Assembly: GCA_050733935.1 (NCBI GenBank)
Contig: JBOHUC010000150.1
Span: 1 to 23,203, forward strand
Reading direction: 5' to 3'
DNA from: JBOHUC01 sp050733935
GTDB lineage: Bacteria > Eisenbacteria > RBG-16-71-46 > DASYSL01
DNA: 23,203 nucleotides
The translations under genes and the position numbers were made by a program. Positions 7,618-14,848 of this stretch are shown in pieces. The notes under the pieces are model-generated. The model saw only the letters and a program-made list of their open reading frames with translations, ran no database searches and was not told the origin of the DNA. Position 1 is the stretch's first letter, and every line of letters starts with the position of its first letter.

Positions 7618-8388
7618 CTATGACTTTGGGCGCGGTTTCCGGGGCCTCGGGGGCGGGTCGGGCTCGCCGCGCAGGCGGGCGAGAAAGCGCCGGTCGTGCT
7701 CATCGAGCGCAGCACCCTCGAGGAGCTCGGGGCGGCGGGCGAGCGTGCGGCGGAGCGCATCCTCCCTGCGCCAGCGGGCGATCTTCCCGTGGTCGCCCGA
7801 GAGCAGGAGCTCGGGCGCGGCCCAGCCGCGGAACTCCGCGGGACGCGTGAAGTACGCCGAGTCGAGAAGCCCCGAGTGGAACGAGTCGCTCTCGGCCGAG
7901 TCGAACGTGCCGAGCACACCGGGCAGGAGCCGGGCGACCGCATCGACGACGCAGAGGGCCGCCGGCTCGCCGCCCGAGAGCACGAAGTCGCCGATCGAGA
8001 TTTCCTCGGTCACGAGGTGCTCGCTCACCCGCTCGTCCACCCCCTTGTAGCGGCCGCACAGGAGGACCAGGTGCTCGAGCTTCGAGAACCGGATCGCATC
8101 CTCCTGCCGGAACGGCCGGCCCTGCGGACTCAGGAGGACGACGTGCCGCGACGAGGCGTCCGGGGCCACCGCCTCGACCGCCTGGAAGAACGGCTCGGCG
8201 AGCATGATCATGCCCACGCCTCCGCCGAACGGAGCGTCGTCGGTCGACCGGTGCTTGTCCTTCGTGTGATCGCGCAGGTTGACGAGCGCGACCTCGAGCA
8301 CGCCCCGTTCGCGCGCGATGCGGATCATCCCCTCGTCGAGGGGAGCGGGGAACATGTCGGGGAAGATCGTGACGATCGAGATGCGCAC
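7618..8388 (-). CDS. trmD: tRNA (guanine37-N1)-methyltransferase
   Basis: TrmD methylates G37 of tRNAs reading CNN codons, using S-adenosylmethionine, and prevents +1 frameshifting. Seen in 256 residues: the N-terminal ISIVTIFPDMF; the DDAPFGGGVGMIM block (about 51-63); LLCGRYKGVDERV (about 110-122); the trefoil-knot SAM-binding segment SIGDFVLSGGEPAALCVVDA (about 132-151) followed by RLLPGVLG; and the C-terminal domain with LLLSGDHGKIARWRREDAL. Length is normal. It starts with GTG at 8388, 15 nt after the rimM stop, and ends 259 nt before rplS, a wide gap for this normally tight pair. The tail is Pro/Arg-rich. Confidence 0.97.
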   Translation of the reverse strand: MRISIVTIFPDMFPAPLDEGMIRIARERGVLEVALVNLRDHTKDKHRSTDDAPFGGGVGMIMLAEPFFQAVEAVAPDASSRHVVLLSPQGRPFRQEDAIRFSKLEHLVLLCGRYKGVDERVSEHLVTEEISIGDFVLSGGEPAALCVVDAVARLLPGVLGTFDSAESDSFHSGLLDSAYFTRPAEFRGWAAPELLLSGDHGKIARWRREDALRRTLARRPELLEGAALDEHDRRFLARLRGEPDPPPRPRKPRPKS

Positions 8389-8403
8389 CTTGGTCTCTAA
8401 GCC

Positions 8404-8934
8404 TCAGAGGTCTTCCATGCCGGGGAGGAGCCGGACGATCGCGAACTTTTCCTTCGTGTCGACCTCGAGCAGCACGTCCGGGCTCATGGGAAGCAAACGC
8501 TCGCGCCCCGCGCCCTCTCCGCCCGCCGGATCGTCGCGCACGACGAGCACCGGGGCGGCGCCGGTCACGAGCACGTCCCGCACGCGCCCGAGCGAGGTCC
8601 CGGTTTCGGTCCGAACGTCGAGACCGACGAGCTCGAAGAGATAGACCTCGCCCTTTGGATTCTCGGGCAGGCGTTCCGGCTCGACCTCGAGCACCTGGCC
8701 GTGCATCTGGAGCGCTTCGTCGCGCCCGCGCACTTCCTCGAAGATGACGAGGAGCTGATGCAGGAACGGGCGCACCTTCTTCAAGGTGAGCGCGCGCTCC
8801 GATCCGTCCTTCGCGCGCGCGTGTACCACGCCGAGCGCGCGAAACTCCTCGAGCGAGAGCCTCACGCCTCCGACCACGACCTCGCCTTTGAGGCCATGGG
8901 CCTTGACGATCAGGCCCACCTCGACGCGCTTCAC
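8404..8934 (-). CDS. rimM: ribosome maturation factor RimM
   Basis: RimM helps mature the head domain of the 30S subunit and binds ribosomal protein S19. Seen in 176 residues: the N-terminal barrel start VEVGLIVKAHGLKGEVVV (about residues 4-21), a central linker, and a PRC-barrel C-terminal half with GEVYLFELVGLDVRTETG and LLPMSPDVLLEVD. The start was placed at the GTG at 8934, because the open frame above it (to 9126) overlaps khpA and is not RimM-like. The gene begins 22 nt after the khpA stop and ends 15 nt before trmD, in the canonical order. Shine-Dalgarno weak. Confidence 0.94.
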   Translation of the reverse strand: MKRVEVGLIVKAHGLKGEVVVGGVRLSLEEFRALGVVHARAKDGSERALTLKKVRPFLHQLLVIFEEVRGRDEALQMHGQVLEVEPERLPENPKGEVYLFELVGLDVRTETGTSLGRVRDVLVTGAAPVLVVRDDPAGGEGAGRERLLPMSPDVLLEVDTKEKFAIVRLLPGMEDL

Positions 8935-8956
8935 GGTGGAGGCAGGAGGCCGCGGA

Positions 8957-9229
8957 CTAGAGCCCGTCGGCGATCTCGAACGTGGCGCGCTCGCCGCGCT
9001 TCTGCCCGGCGGCCGCAACGAGCGTGCGGATGGACTTGACGATCCGGCCTTCGCGACCGACCACCTGCCCGACGTCCTCGGGCGCGACCGTGGCTTCGTA
9101 GAGCGTGGGATTGCCGGGCAGCACACGCACGGCGACCTGGTCGGGAACGTCGACGAGCTTCACCAGCAATTCATGAAGAAACTGTGCGATCGGGTCCTGG
9201 TTGCCCGGTGCGCCGTTGTCGTCCGGCAT
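8957..9229 (-). CDS. khpA: KH-domain RNA-binding protein KhpA (YlqC family)
   Basis: This is a single-KH-domain RNA-binding protein of 90 residues, the usual size for the KhpA/YlqC family found beside rimM. Seen: an N-terminal helix FLHELLVKLVD (about 17-27), the strand VAVRVLPGN, and the KH core VGQVVGREGRIVKSIRTLV (about 53-71) with the GREG turn matching GxxG. In other bacteria KhpA acts with KhpB in post-transcriptional control and affects cell elongation. The start ATG at 9229 has a GGAGG Shine-Dalgarno 6 nt upstream. It begins 14 nt after the WecA-like gene stop. The gene rpsP, which often precedes khpA, is not here. Confidence 0.93.
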   Translation of the reverse strand: MPDDNGAPGNQDPIAQFLHELLVKLVDVPDQVAVRVLPGNPTLYEATVAPEDVGQVVGREGRIVKSIRTLVAAAGQKRGERATFEIADGL

Positions 9230-9243
9230 CGATTCCTCCGAAA

Positions 9244-10278
9244 TCAGAGCTGCGGAATGCGCGCGAGGCGGCGCCCCGCGAACGAGAGCACGATCGCCCA
9301 CAGGAGGACGATCGGAACGGCATAGCGCGCACCCGGATGCATGCCGAGCCAGATCCCGGAGAGCGCGAGCGCAGCGGTCGTCGCATAGACCGAAACCGCG
9401 GTGCGGCGGGGACCGCGCACGACCCGGGTCATGCGATGGGTCGTGTGGTCGCGGCCGCCGACGTAGATCTTCCTCCCGTCCGCAAGGCGTGTGATCACGA
9501 CGAACGTCGTGTCGAAAAGCGGAAATCCGAGCACGAGCAGCGTCGCGAGCACCCCGGACAGTCCGGGGCCTGCGGTCGCCGCGATGAGGCCGAGCGCGCC
9601 GAGCGAATAGCCGACGAACAGACTCCCCGCGTCGCCCAGGAAGATCCGGGCGGGGAAGAAATTGTAGCGCAGGAAGCCGAGCGCCGCGCCCGCGAGCCCG
9701 AGCGCGAACAGGGCCTCGTGCGGCCAGCCCCAGAGCGCGAGCAGCGCGGCGAACGCGGACGCGCAGATCGCGGTGAGCCCGCCCACGATTCCGTCCATGT
9801 TGTCGAGGAAGTTGATCGCGTTCATGAGACCCACGATCCAAAGGACCCCGATCACCTGCCCGCCGATCGCTCCGACGTACGCGGCCGGATAGACGCCGCC
9901 CTGCAGGAACAGCACGGCGGCAAGCGCCTGGAACAGAAGCTTGGGCGCCGGAGCCATTCCGAAGCGGTCGTCCACGAGGCCCACGACGACCGCGATCGCC
10001 GCCCCGCCCATCCACCACAGCGTGCGCGCAGGAAGCGACATGTCGAGCGACCAGAATCCCAGGTTCGCTCCGATCGCGGTTCCGAGCGCGACCGCGACTC
10101 CGCCAAGAAGCGGCGTGGCCGCGATGTGGAGCTTCCGCGCTTCGGGATGATCCAGGTAGCCGGTGGCCCAGGCCAGCCGCGAGATGAGCGGCGTGGCGAG
10201 CAGAACGGCGGCGAGCCCGGCGGCCCAGGCCGCGACCGCGGCCCACGTATCGGAGGGAAGCGAAGCGTCCGGAGTCAT
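9244..10278 (-). CDS. WecA-like undecaprenyl-phosphate sugar-1-phosphate transferase (GT-PNPT family)
   Basis: This is a polytopic inner-membrane enzyme that transfers a HexNAc-1-phosphate from a UDP-sugar to undecaprenyl phosphate, the first step of lipid-linked glycan synthesis. Seen in 344 residues: DHPEARKLHIAATPLLGG (about 43-60); the Mg-binding DD in GLVDDRFG (103-104); NAINFLDNMDGIVGG (153-167); RIFLGDAGSLFVGY (211-224); and the late DHTTHRM block (277-283), which in this family contacts the nucleotide sugar. About 10-11 helices are expected. MraY is excluded as the best call because the motifs and length fit WecA/TagO better. The start was placed at 10278; the open frame above runs into the epimerase gene and is a shadow. 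No Shine-Dalgarno is visible and a promoter-like pair sits just before the ATG. Confidence 0.93.
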   Translation of the reverse strand: MTPDASLPSDTWAAVAAWAAGLAAVLLATPLISRLAWATGYLDHPEARKLHIAATPLLGGVAVALGTAIGANLGFWSLDMSLPARTLWWMGGAAIAVVVGLVDDRFGMAPAPKLLFQALAAVLFLQGGVYPAAYVGAIGGQVIGVLWIVGLMNAINFLDNMDGIVGGLTAICASAFAALLALWGWPHEALFALGLAGAALGFLRYNFFPARIFLGDAGSLFVGYSLGALGLIAATAGPGLSGVLATLLVLGFPLFDTTFVVITRLADGRKIYVGGRDHTTHRMTRVVRGPRRTAVSVYATTAALALSGIWLGMHPGARYAVPIVLLWAIVLSFAGRRLARIPQL

Positions 10279-10290
10279 GCGGGCGTCACG

Positions 10291-10320
10291 ATAATCCGCG
10301 CGCGGCGGACGGGCAATCAA
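10291..10320 (-). promoter_or_regulatory. candidate promoter for the WecA-like gene, near-leaderless
   Basis: Minus strand TTGATT (10320-10315, 4/6) and GATTAT (10296-10291, 4/6) are spaced 18 nt apart. The predicted start near 10284 leaves about 5 nt before the ATG at 10278, in line with the missing Shine-Dalgarno. It lies just after the terminator of the preceding gene. Confidence 0.35.
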
Positions 10321-10344
10321 AAGCCCGGACCGAAAGGAGACCGC

Positions 10345-10378
10345 AAAAGGGAACGCCGCCCGGGCGATCGGGCGGCGT
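10345..10378 (-). terminator. intrinsic terminator after the NDP-sugar epimerase gene
   Basis: The minus-strand transcript forms a 9-bp GC-rich stem (10378-10370 with 10361-10353, ACGCCGCCC/GGGCGGCGT, 8-nt loop) followed by UCCCUUUUG. It lies 52 nt after the stop of the epimerase gene. The U run is interrupted. Confidence 0.55.
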
Positions 10379-10429
10379 CCAGGAGTTCGAGAGATCGGCG
10401 GGCGCGTGCCCCGCGGTGCGATCGCGCGA

Positions 10430-11431
10430 TCAGCGCGCGGGTGCCGCCACCGGGGTAGCGGTCCGGTTCTCGTTCCGAATGTGCTCGACCGTCTCGCGCA
10501 GGAGCTGATCGAGCGAGACCTGGGGCTCGTAGCCGACCAGGTTCCGGATCTTCGTGAGATCGGGAACGCGGCGCTGCATGTCCTCGAAGCGCGTGCCGTA
10601 GATCGCTTCGTACTCGACGTTCTCGATCGCCGATCGGCTGCCCGTGATCGAATGGATGCGCCGCGCGAGATCGCCGACCGAGACCTCCTCCATCGTGCCG
10701 ATGTTGAAGACCTGCCCGTACGCCCGGGGCTCGTCGGCCAGCATGAGAACGCCGCGCACGACATCGTGCACGGACGAGAAGCAGCGGCTCTGGAGACCAT
10801 CCCCGTAAACGAGAATGGGCTCGTTGCGGAGCGCACGCTCGACGAACCGGGGGATCACCATCCCGTAATGCGGGCTCTGCCGCGGCCCGCAGGTGTTAAA
10901 GCACCGAACGACGATGACCGGGAGCCGACGCTCGTGGTGATAGCCGAGCGCCAGGAACTCGTCGACCGACTTGCTCGCGGCGTACGACCACCGGAGGACG
11001 GAGGTCGGGCCCAGCAACCGGTCGTCGTCCTCGCGGAACGGGACCGAGGCGCCCTTGCCGTACACTTCGCTGGAAGAAAAGAGGACTACCTTCCTGTTGC
11101 TGTGCTGGTGGGCGGCCTCGAGAACCACCTCGGTGCCACGAATGTTCGTGAGCAGCGAGCGCAGGGGGTTGTCGAGGACGAACTTGACTCCGACCGCGGC
11201 GGCAAGGTGGAAGACTTCATCCACGCGGCCCACGAGGTCGGTGACGAGCGGGACATCCATCACGGAGCCTTCCACGAAATGGAAGACCGTGCTGCGCGAG
11301 GCGTCCTTCAGGTTGTCGAGGCTACCTGTGGAAAGGTCGTCGAGTGCCCACACTTCATGTCCCTGCGCGAGCAGGGAGTCCACCAGGTGGGACCCGATGA
11401 AGCCCGCACCTCCTGTGACCAGGACTCGCAT
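10430..11431 (-). CDS. NAD-dependent nucleotide-sugar epimerase/dehydratase (extended SDR)
   Basis: This is a cytosolic extended short-chain dehydrogenase of 333 residues acting on an NDP-sugar. Seen: VTGGAGFIGSHL (residues 5-16), the Rossmann glycine motif; an acidic residue pair at 31-32 after the second strand, favouring NAD; HLAAAVG (75-81); SSSEVYG (119-125); and the catalytic WSYAASK with Y150 and K154. YGDGLQSRCFSSVHDVV near 214-230 resembles the substrate-binding end seen in UDP-glucuronate decarboxylases and related epimerases. The reaction (4-epimerase, 4,6-dehydratase or decarboxylase) cannot be fixed. The start has a strong GGGAGG Shine-Dalgarno. It has its own promoter and terminator, so it is a separate unit between the polysaccharide operon and the WecA/khpA operon. 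The C-terminus is Pro/Ala-rich. Confidence 0.9.
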   Translation of the reverse strand: MRVLVTGGAGFIGSHLVDSLLAQGHEVWALDDLSTGSLDNLKDASRSTVFHFVEGSVMDVPLVTDLVGRVDEVFHLAAAVGVKFVLDNPLRSLLTNIRGTEVVLEAAHQHSNRKVVLFSSSEVYGKGASVPFREDDDRLLGPTSVLRWSYAASKSVDEFLALGYHHERRLPVIVVRCFNTCGPRQSPHYGMVIPRFVERALRNEPILVYGDGLQSRCFSSVHDVVRGVLMLADEPRAYGQVFNIGTMEEVSVGDLARRIHSITGSRSAIENVEYEAIYGTRFEDMQRRVPDLTKIRNLVGYEPQVSLDQLLRETVEHIRNENRTATPVAAPAR

Positions 11432-11509
11432 AGTCCTCCCTCAAAGACCGTCGGTGGCGCGAATCGCCCTTCGTGCCGTCGGCGGGCGCGAAGACCCGCT
11501 AGGAGTAGC

Positions 11510-11539
11510 AGGTTAGGAGAACGCAAGGGGTGGTGTCAA
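11510..11539 (-). promoter_or_regulatory. candidate sigma70 promoter for the epimerase gene
   Basis: Minus strand carries a perfect TTGACA (11539-11534) followed after 18 nt by TAACCT (11515-11510, 3/6). The predicted start near 11503 gives a leader of about 70 nt ending in the GGGAGG Shine-Dalgarno. The -35 is strong, the -10 weak. Confidence 0.45.
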
Positions 11540-11742
11540 ACGGTTTTCCGGACGCCCGAGTCCCGTAAATCCCATTGACCCCTTGCAGTTGCTGGCGTTC
11601 GTTAGTTCCCGCTCTCCGCCCCCCGCCCGCGTCGCTCGGACCAGGACGCCCCCCGTCTGCGGGACCCGAAACCGTTCCCGCAACCCCATGGAGACTCCCG
11701 CGGAAGGAGCGAAGAGCATGCCATCCGCTCCAGGGACTCCAG

Positions 11743-11793
11743 GACTCCGCGAAGCTCGGAGACCTCGTTCGACGGAAAGAGCTTAGCGGAGTC
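11743..11793. repeat. large inverted repeat (8 + 6 bp stem, one mismatch, 21-nt loop)
   Basis: GACTCCGC (11743-11750) pairs with GCGGAGTC (11786-11793). After a single G/A mismatch, AAGCTC (11752-11757) pairs with GAGCTT (11779-11784). That makes 14 pairs with a 21-nt loop. It lies 106 nt past the GT2 stop. On the minus strand no U tract follows; on the plus strand GTTTC follows. It could be an atypical terminator, an RNA structure or an element remnant. Confidence 0.6.
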
Positions 11794-11898
11794 GTTTCAG
11801 AACGAAGTCCGGGTCCGCACCCTTCGGGCGGGGATCTTTTCCGGCAGGAGCCGGGCCAGCCTCCGGCGAACTCCTGGCCGCCCGGCGGACTTCGGGAC

Positions 11899-12654
11899 CT
11901 ACACGGAGTGCTTCCAGAGGGCTCGAACGGCGTACGAGCCGAAGAACCGGAGGCTTCTTCCGACACTCAGGCCTTCGACCCGGCGGTACACCTCCCACAT
12001 GTGGAGCGCGGATCGGACCTTGTTCGACGAGGTGGATCCCCGGACCACACGGTACCGCGCCAGGTCCTTCTGCAGGCCGTGCGCGAGGAACCCGCGCTTG
12101 AGGAGCGAATACCAGAGCACGAGATCCTCGTGCTGCGGCAAATCCGGCATCCGCACGGGGCCCGTCTGCTCCCGGTCGAGCAGAACCGTGAGACAGCCGA
12201 TCACGGTGTGTCCGAGCAGGAACTCGTAATCGATGGTCGAGGGCGGCGCGACGAGGCTCAGGATCGGGGCCCCCCGCTCGTCGATCCGTCGGAAGCTCGT
12301 GCACGTGAACGCCGCCGACCGCGAGCGCGCGAATTCGAGCTGGGCCTCGAGCTTCTCCGGCAGCCAGAGATCGTCGGCGTCGAGGAACGCGACGTAACGT
12401 CCGTTCGCGACCTCGAGTGCCGCGTTCCGGGCGCCGGCCGGGCCGGCCCGCCCTCGAAGCTCGAGGAGTCGAATCCGGCTGTCTTCGCGCGCGAGCCGCT
12501 CGGCGATCGCCACGGTGTCGTCGGTCGAGCCGTTCTCCGCAATCAGCATTTCCCATCCGCCGAAGGACTGGGCGATCACGGACCGGACCGTCTCCTCGAG
12601 GAAGCGGCCGCTGTTGTGCGCCGGAGTGATGACGGAGACGAGCGGCGCGCTCAT
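11899..12654 (-). CDS. family 2 glycosyltransferase
   Basis: This is a GT-A fold glycosyltransferase of 251 residues, probably adding one sugar to the lipid-linked repeat unit at the cytosolic face. Seen: VSVITPAHNSGRFLEETV (about 6-23), the family start; ENGSTDDT (about 40-47); GPAGARNAAL (about 71-80); and the DxD metal-binding site in FLDADDLWLPEKL (about 92-104). There are no membrane helices. The start was chosen at 12654, where ATG overlaps the preceding stop as ATGA; a longer frame to 12690 adds only Arg-rich, non-family residues. It is the last gene of the operon. Donor sugar and acceptor are unknown. Confidence 0.93.
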   Translation of the reverse strand: MSAPLVSVITPAHNSGRFLEETVRSVIAQSFGGWEMLIAENGSTDDTVAIAERLAREDSRIRLLELRGRAGPAGARNAALEVANGRYVAFLDADDLWLPEKLEAQLEFARSRSAAFTCTSFRRIDERGAPILSLVAPPSTIDYEFLLGHTVIGCLTVLLDREQTGPVRMPDLPQHEDLVLWYSLLKRGFLAHGLQKDLARYRVVRGSTSSNKVRSALHMWEVYRRVEGLSVGRSLRFFGSYAVRALWKHSV

Positions 12655-13862
12655 GACTCGCGCGACCGTTCCGCGAGCACGCGCTCGCACAGCTCATTGG
12701 TGCGGCGTGCGACGGCCTCGAGGGAGAAGTTGCGCGCCGCCCAGTCCCGGCCCTCGACCTCGAGACGTCGCGCGCGCTGCGGCTCGGAGAGCACCCGTGC
12801 CGCTGCCCGACCGAGGGCGGCCGGTTCCTCCGCGTACACCGCGTGCACGCCGTCCACGAGCCCGAGACCTTCCGCGCCCAGGGCGGTCGTGACGATCGGA
12901 AGCCCGGCTGCCAGCGCCTCGACGATCTTCACCCGCGCTCCCGCACCGACCCAGAGCGGAACGACGAGCACCGACGCGCGCGCGTACTCGGGAGCGACAT
13001 CCTCGACGAACCCGACGGACTCCCCTCCGGCCGCCTCGATCTCGCCGGCGAGAGCGCGCGGAAGGTCCTTTCCGACCACGCGCAGTCGCGCGTCGGGAAT
13101 GCGCGCGCGCACCTCGGGCCACCCTTCCCCGAGAAAGCGCCGCACGCCCTCCGCGTTCGGCCGCCAAGCATACGAGCCGACGATGAGCACGATCGGAGGC
13201 GCGTCGCGGGCGGGAGCGCGGAAGCGCGCGAAATCGACGCCGATGGGAACGATCTCGACACGCGCTTCCGGCGCCACGCGGGCGATCTCACGGGCCTCGC
13301 TCTCCTGGATCGCCAGCACGAGGGCGGCACGCCGGCAGAGATCGGCTTCCGTGCGAGCGAGGCGCGCGGCCGAGAAGTTCGCGTAGGCCTTGACCAGCGG
13401 ATTCCGACGTGAGGCGGCGAAGCGGCGCATCCACGAGAATTCGACGTTGTGCTCGCGCAGCACCCACGGCACGGCGCCGAACGCGTCCGCATACGTCGCC
13501 AGGTGGAGGTGATTCACGATGGCGATCGCGGGCGCGCGTTCGCGCACGAGGCGTCGCACTTCGGCGTCGAACGCATGGTTCCGGTAGCGCGCGAGCGTGT
13601 ACGGCCACCGCCCGAAGACGCCGTCCCACAGGCCGGTCGTGGTCGAAGGCGGGCGGTGCGGAATGCGGACGATTTCGATCTGCCGCTCGGCCAGCGAGGG
13701 TGGGACCGGAAGTGCTGGCTCGTCGGGGTTGTAGAGGCTCACGACGATCGTCTCGTAAGCCTTCGACGCGGTCCACACGGACTGCCAGAGACCGACGCGA
13801 CCGCCGTCGTCGAGCGGCCAGGGCAATCGCGGCGTGAGAACGAGTGCCGTTCGGCGTCTCAT
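12651..13862 (-). CDS. family 4 glycosyltransferase
   Basis: This is a GT-B fold retaining glycosyltransferase of 403 residues. Seen: LTPRLPWPLDDGGRVG (about 9-24), the N-terminal glycine-rich loop; LREHNVEFSWMRRF near 143-156, typical of the acceptor domain; PIGVDFARF near 209-217; IVLIVGSYAWRPNAEG at the start of the nucleotide-sugar domain; and PLWVGAGARVKIVEALAAG near 300-318, the loop leading to the E-x7-E region. The layout resembles sugar transferases found in EpsH/PEP-CTERM-type exopolysaccharide loci, though no exosortase is present. The start at 13862 overlaps the upstream methyltransferase stop by 4 nt (ATGA), and its own stop overlaps the next start in the same way, so all three are translationally coupled. 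Confidence 0.92.
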   Translation of the reverse strand: MRRRTALVLTPRLPWPLDDGGRVGLWQSVWTASKAYETIVVSLYNPDEPALPVPPSLAERQIEIVRIPHRPPSTTTGLWDGVFGRWPYTLARYRNHAFDAEVRRLVRERAPAIAIVNHLHLATYADAFGAVPWVLREHNVEFSWMRRFAASRRNPLVKAYANFSAARLARTEADLCRRAALVLAIQESEAREIARVAPEARVEIVPIGVDFARFRAPARDAPPIVLIVGSYAWRPNAEGVRRFLGEGWPEVRARIPDARLRVVGKDLPRALAGEIEAAGGESVGFVEDVAPEYARASVLVVPLWVGAGARVKIVEALAAGLPIVTTALGAEGLGLVDGVHAVYAEEPAALGRAAARVLSEPQRARRLEVEGRDWAARNFSLEAVARRTNELCERVLAERSRES

Positions 13863-14848
13863 CGACCCGGGCTCTCTTGCGGGGGAAACTCCCCGCGTCG
13901 CGCGACGCACCAGAGCTCTTCGCCCGCCCCCGTTCGAACCGCCCACCACCAGAGCGGCGAAGCGAACCGATCGAGCGCCGAGAGGGATCCGAGCAGCGCG
14001 CGCTTGGCGCGCGCGGCGCGCGATTCCAGGCCGACCGCCGTGGCGTCGGGCCCGAACGTTCCGAGACGTTGCGTCAGTGCGCGTTTCGCGCCCACGCGCA
14101 CGGCGAGCCAGCGCAGCAACGCGAAGCCGAACGGTCGCGCATCACCCCGCCGGGTTTCGACTTCGAGCACCTCGAACCCGCGCCGTTCGAGCGCGCGCTT
14201 CAAGCCGCGGGCCGTGAAGAGATGGAGATGGGCGGGAGGACTCATCCACTCCCACTCCCGCCCGAACAGGCGCGCCGACACGGATTCGGGATTCGGCGTC
14301 GCGAGGACGAGCACACCGCCGACCGTCAGGGAGCGCACGAGCTGGTCGAGGGCCGCCCCGGGATCACGAAAGTGCTCGAGCACGTGACGGATGACGATTG
14401 CATCGAAACGCTCGTCGCCGCCCGGGAGGCTCAGGGCCTGGATCGGAAGCCCGAGCACTTCGCGGCCGGCCGCGGCCGTCGTTCGGGAGAGCTCGTAGCC
14501 GGTCACCTCGTAGCCTGCCTCGCGAAGTCCCCACAGCAGGTATCCGTACGCGCACCCGACTTCCGCCACGCGTCGCGCCCGTGGGGCGAGTCGGCGGAGG
14601 AGTCGTACGATTCGCGGAGTATCCGGATAGCGCTCGGCGCGCGCGCGCAGATCGGCGCGCTCCGATTCCGCGACGATTGCATATTCGCGATCGTAGTAGT
14701 GGCTCAGGAACTCGGCGTCGGGCAGAGGAACGATCTGTGTCGTTCCGCAATCGCGACACGCATGGAGCGTGAACGGCGGCCAGTGAAACCGGGGAACGCT
14801 GACCGGGCACCCGCAGGCGACGCAATCATTCGTGACCGCGTCACCCAC
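13859..14848 (-). CDS. class I SAM-dependent methyltransferase with N-terminal zinc-ribbon-like motif
   Basis: This protein of 329 residues probably methylates a sugar or glycan intermediate; it could also act on a nucleotide sugar. Seen: two CxxC pairs (CVACG near 9-13 and CRDCG near 31-35), forming a probable zinc ribbon; HYYDREY near 50-56; the SAM-binding motif I VAEVGCAYGYLLWGL near 94-108; FDAIVIRHVLEHFRDPGAAL near 147-166; and GGVLVLATPNPES near 178-190, as in the Methyltransf_23 group. The start is GTG at 14848, overlapping the flippase stop by 8 nt; the upstream frame is a shadow. No clear Shine-Dalgarno, suggesting coupling. The substrate atom (O or C) is not predictable. Confidence 0.9.
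   Translation of the reverse strand: MGDAVTNDCVACGCPVSVPRFHWPPFTLHACRDCGTTQIVPLPDAEFLSHYYDREYAIVAESERADLRARAERYPDTPRIVRLLRRLAPRARRVAEVGCAYGYLLWGLREAGYEVTGYELSRTTAAAGREVLGLPIQALSLPGGDERFDAIVIRHVLEHFRDPGAALDQLVRSLTVGGVLVLATPNPESVSARLFGREWEWMSPPAHLHLFTARGLKRALERRGFEVLEVETRRGDARPFGFALLRWLAVRVGAKRALTQRLGTFGPDATAVGLESRAARAKRALLGSLSALDRFASPLWWWAVRTGAGEELWCVARRGEFPPQESPGR

Larger units (their letters stand above)
11432..11898. other. 467-nt intergenic region with promoter and hairpins, no gene seen
   Basis: Open frames cross this spacer but none resembles a protein. It carries the epimerase promoter (11510-11539), a 7-bp hairpin at 11658-11682 (TGCGGGA/TCCCGCA, 11-nt loop), tandem GGACTCC-type repeats at about 11734-11748, and a large hairpin at 11743-11793. 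Closer to the GT2 stop are overlapping GC-rich stems (for example GGCCAG/CTGGCC) without a U tract, so no clear terminator for the long operon is visible. Confidence 0.6.

Noticed and set aside
10420..10431. Perfect 12-bp palindrome GATCGCGCGATC at the epimerase stop
   Set aside because: It lies at the coding end and is built of common GATCG/CGCG words in this genome; no second copy or context pointed to an operator or site.
10279..10836. N-terminal extension of the WecA-like frame by 186 codons
   Set aside because: It overlaps the well-supported epimerase gene, the terminator and the promoter, and its translation is Ser/Arg-rich without family resemblance. WecA-like homology begins at 10278.
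11499..11966. Minus-strand frame of 155 codons spanning the spacer after GT2
   Set aside because: It overlaps the end of GT2 in another frame and has no recognisable composition or motif.
12651..13862. Possible exosortase/PEP-CTERM-type system suggested by the GT4 type
   Set aside because: No exosortase, PEP-CTERM protein or related marker is in the window; the GT4 alone is not specific.
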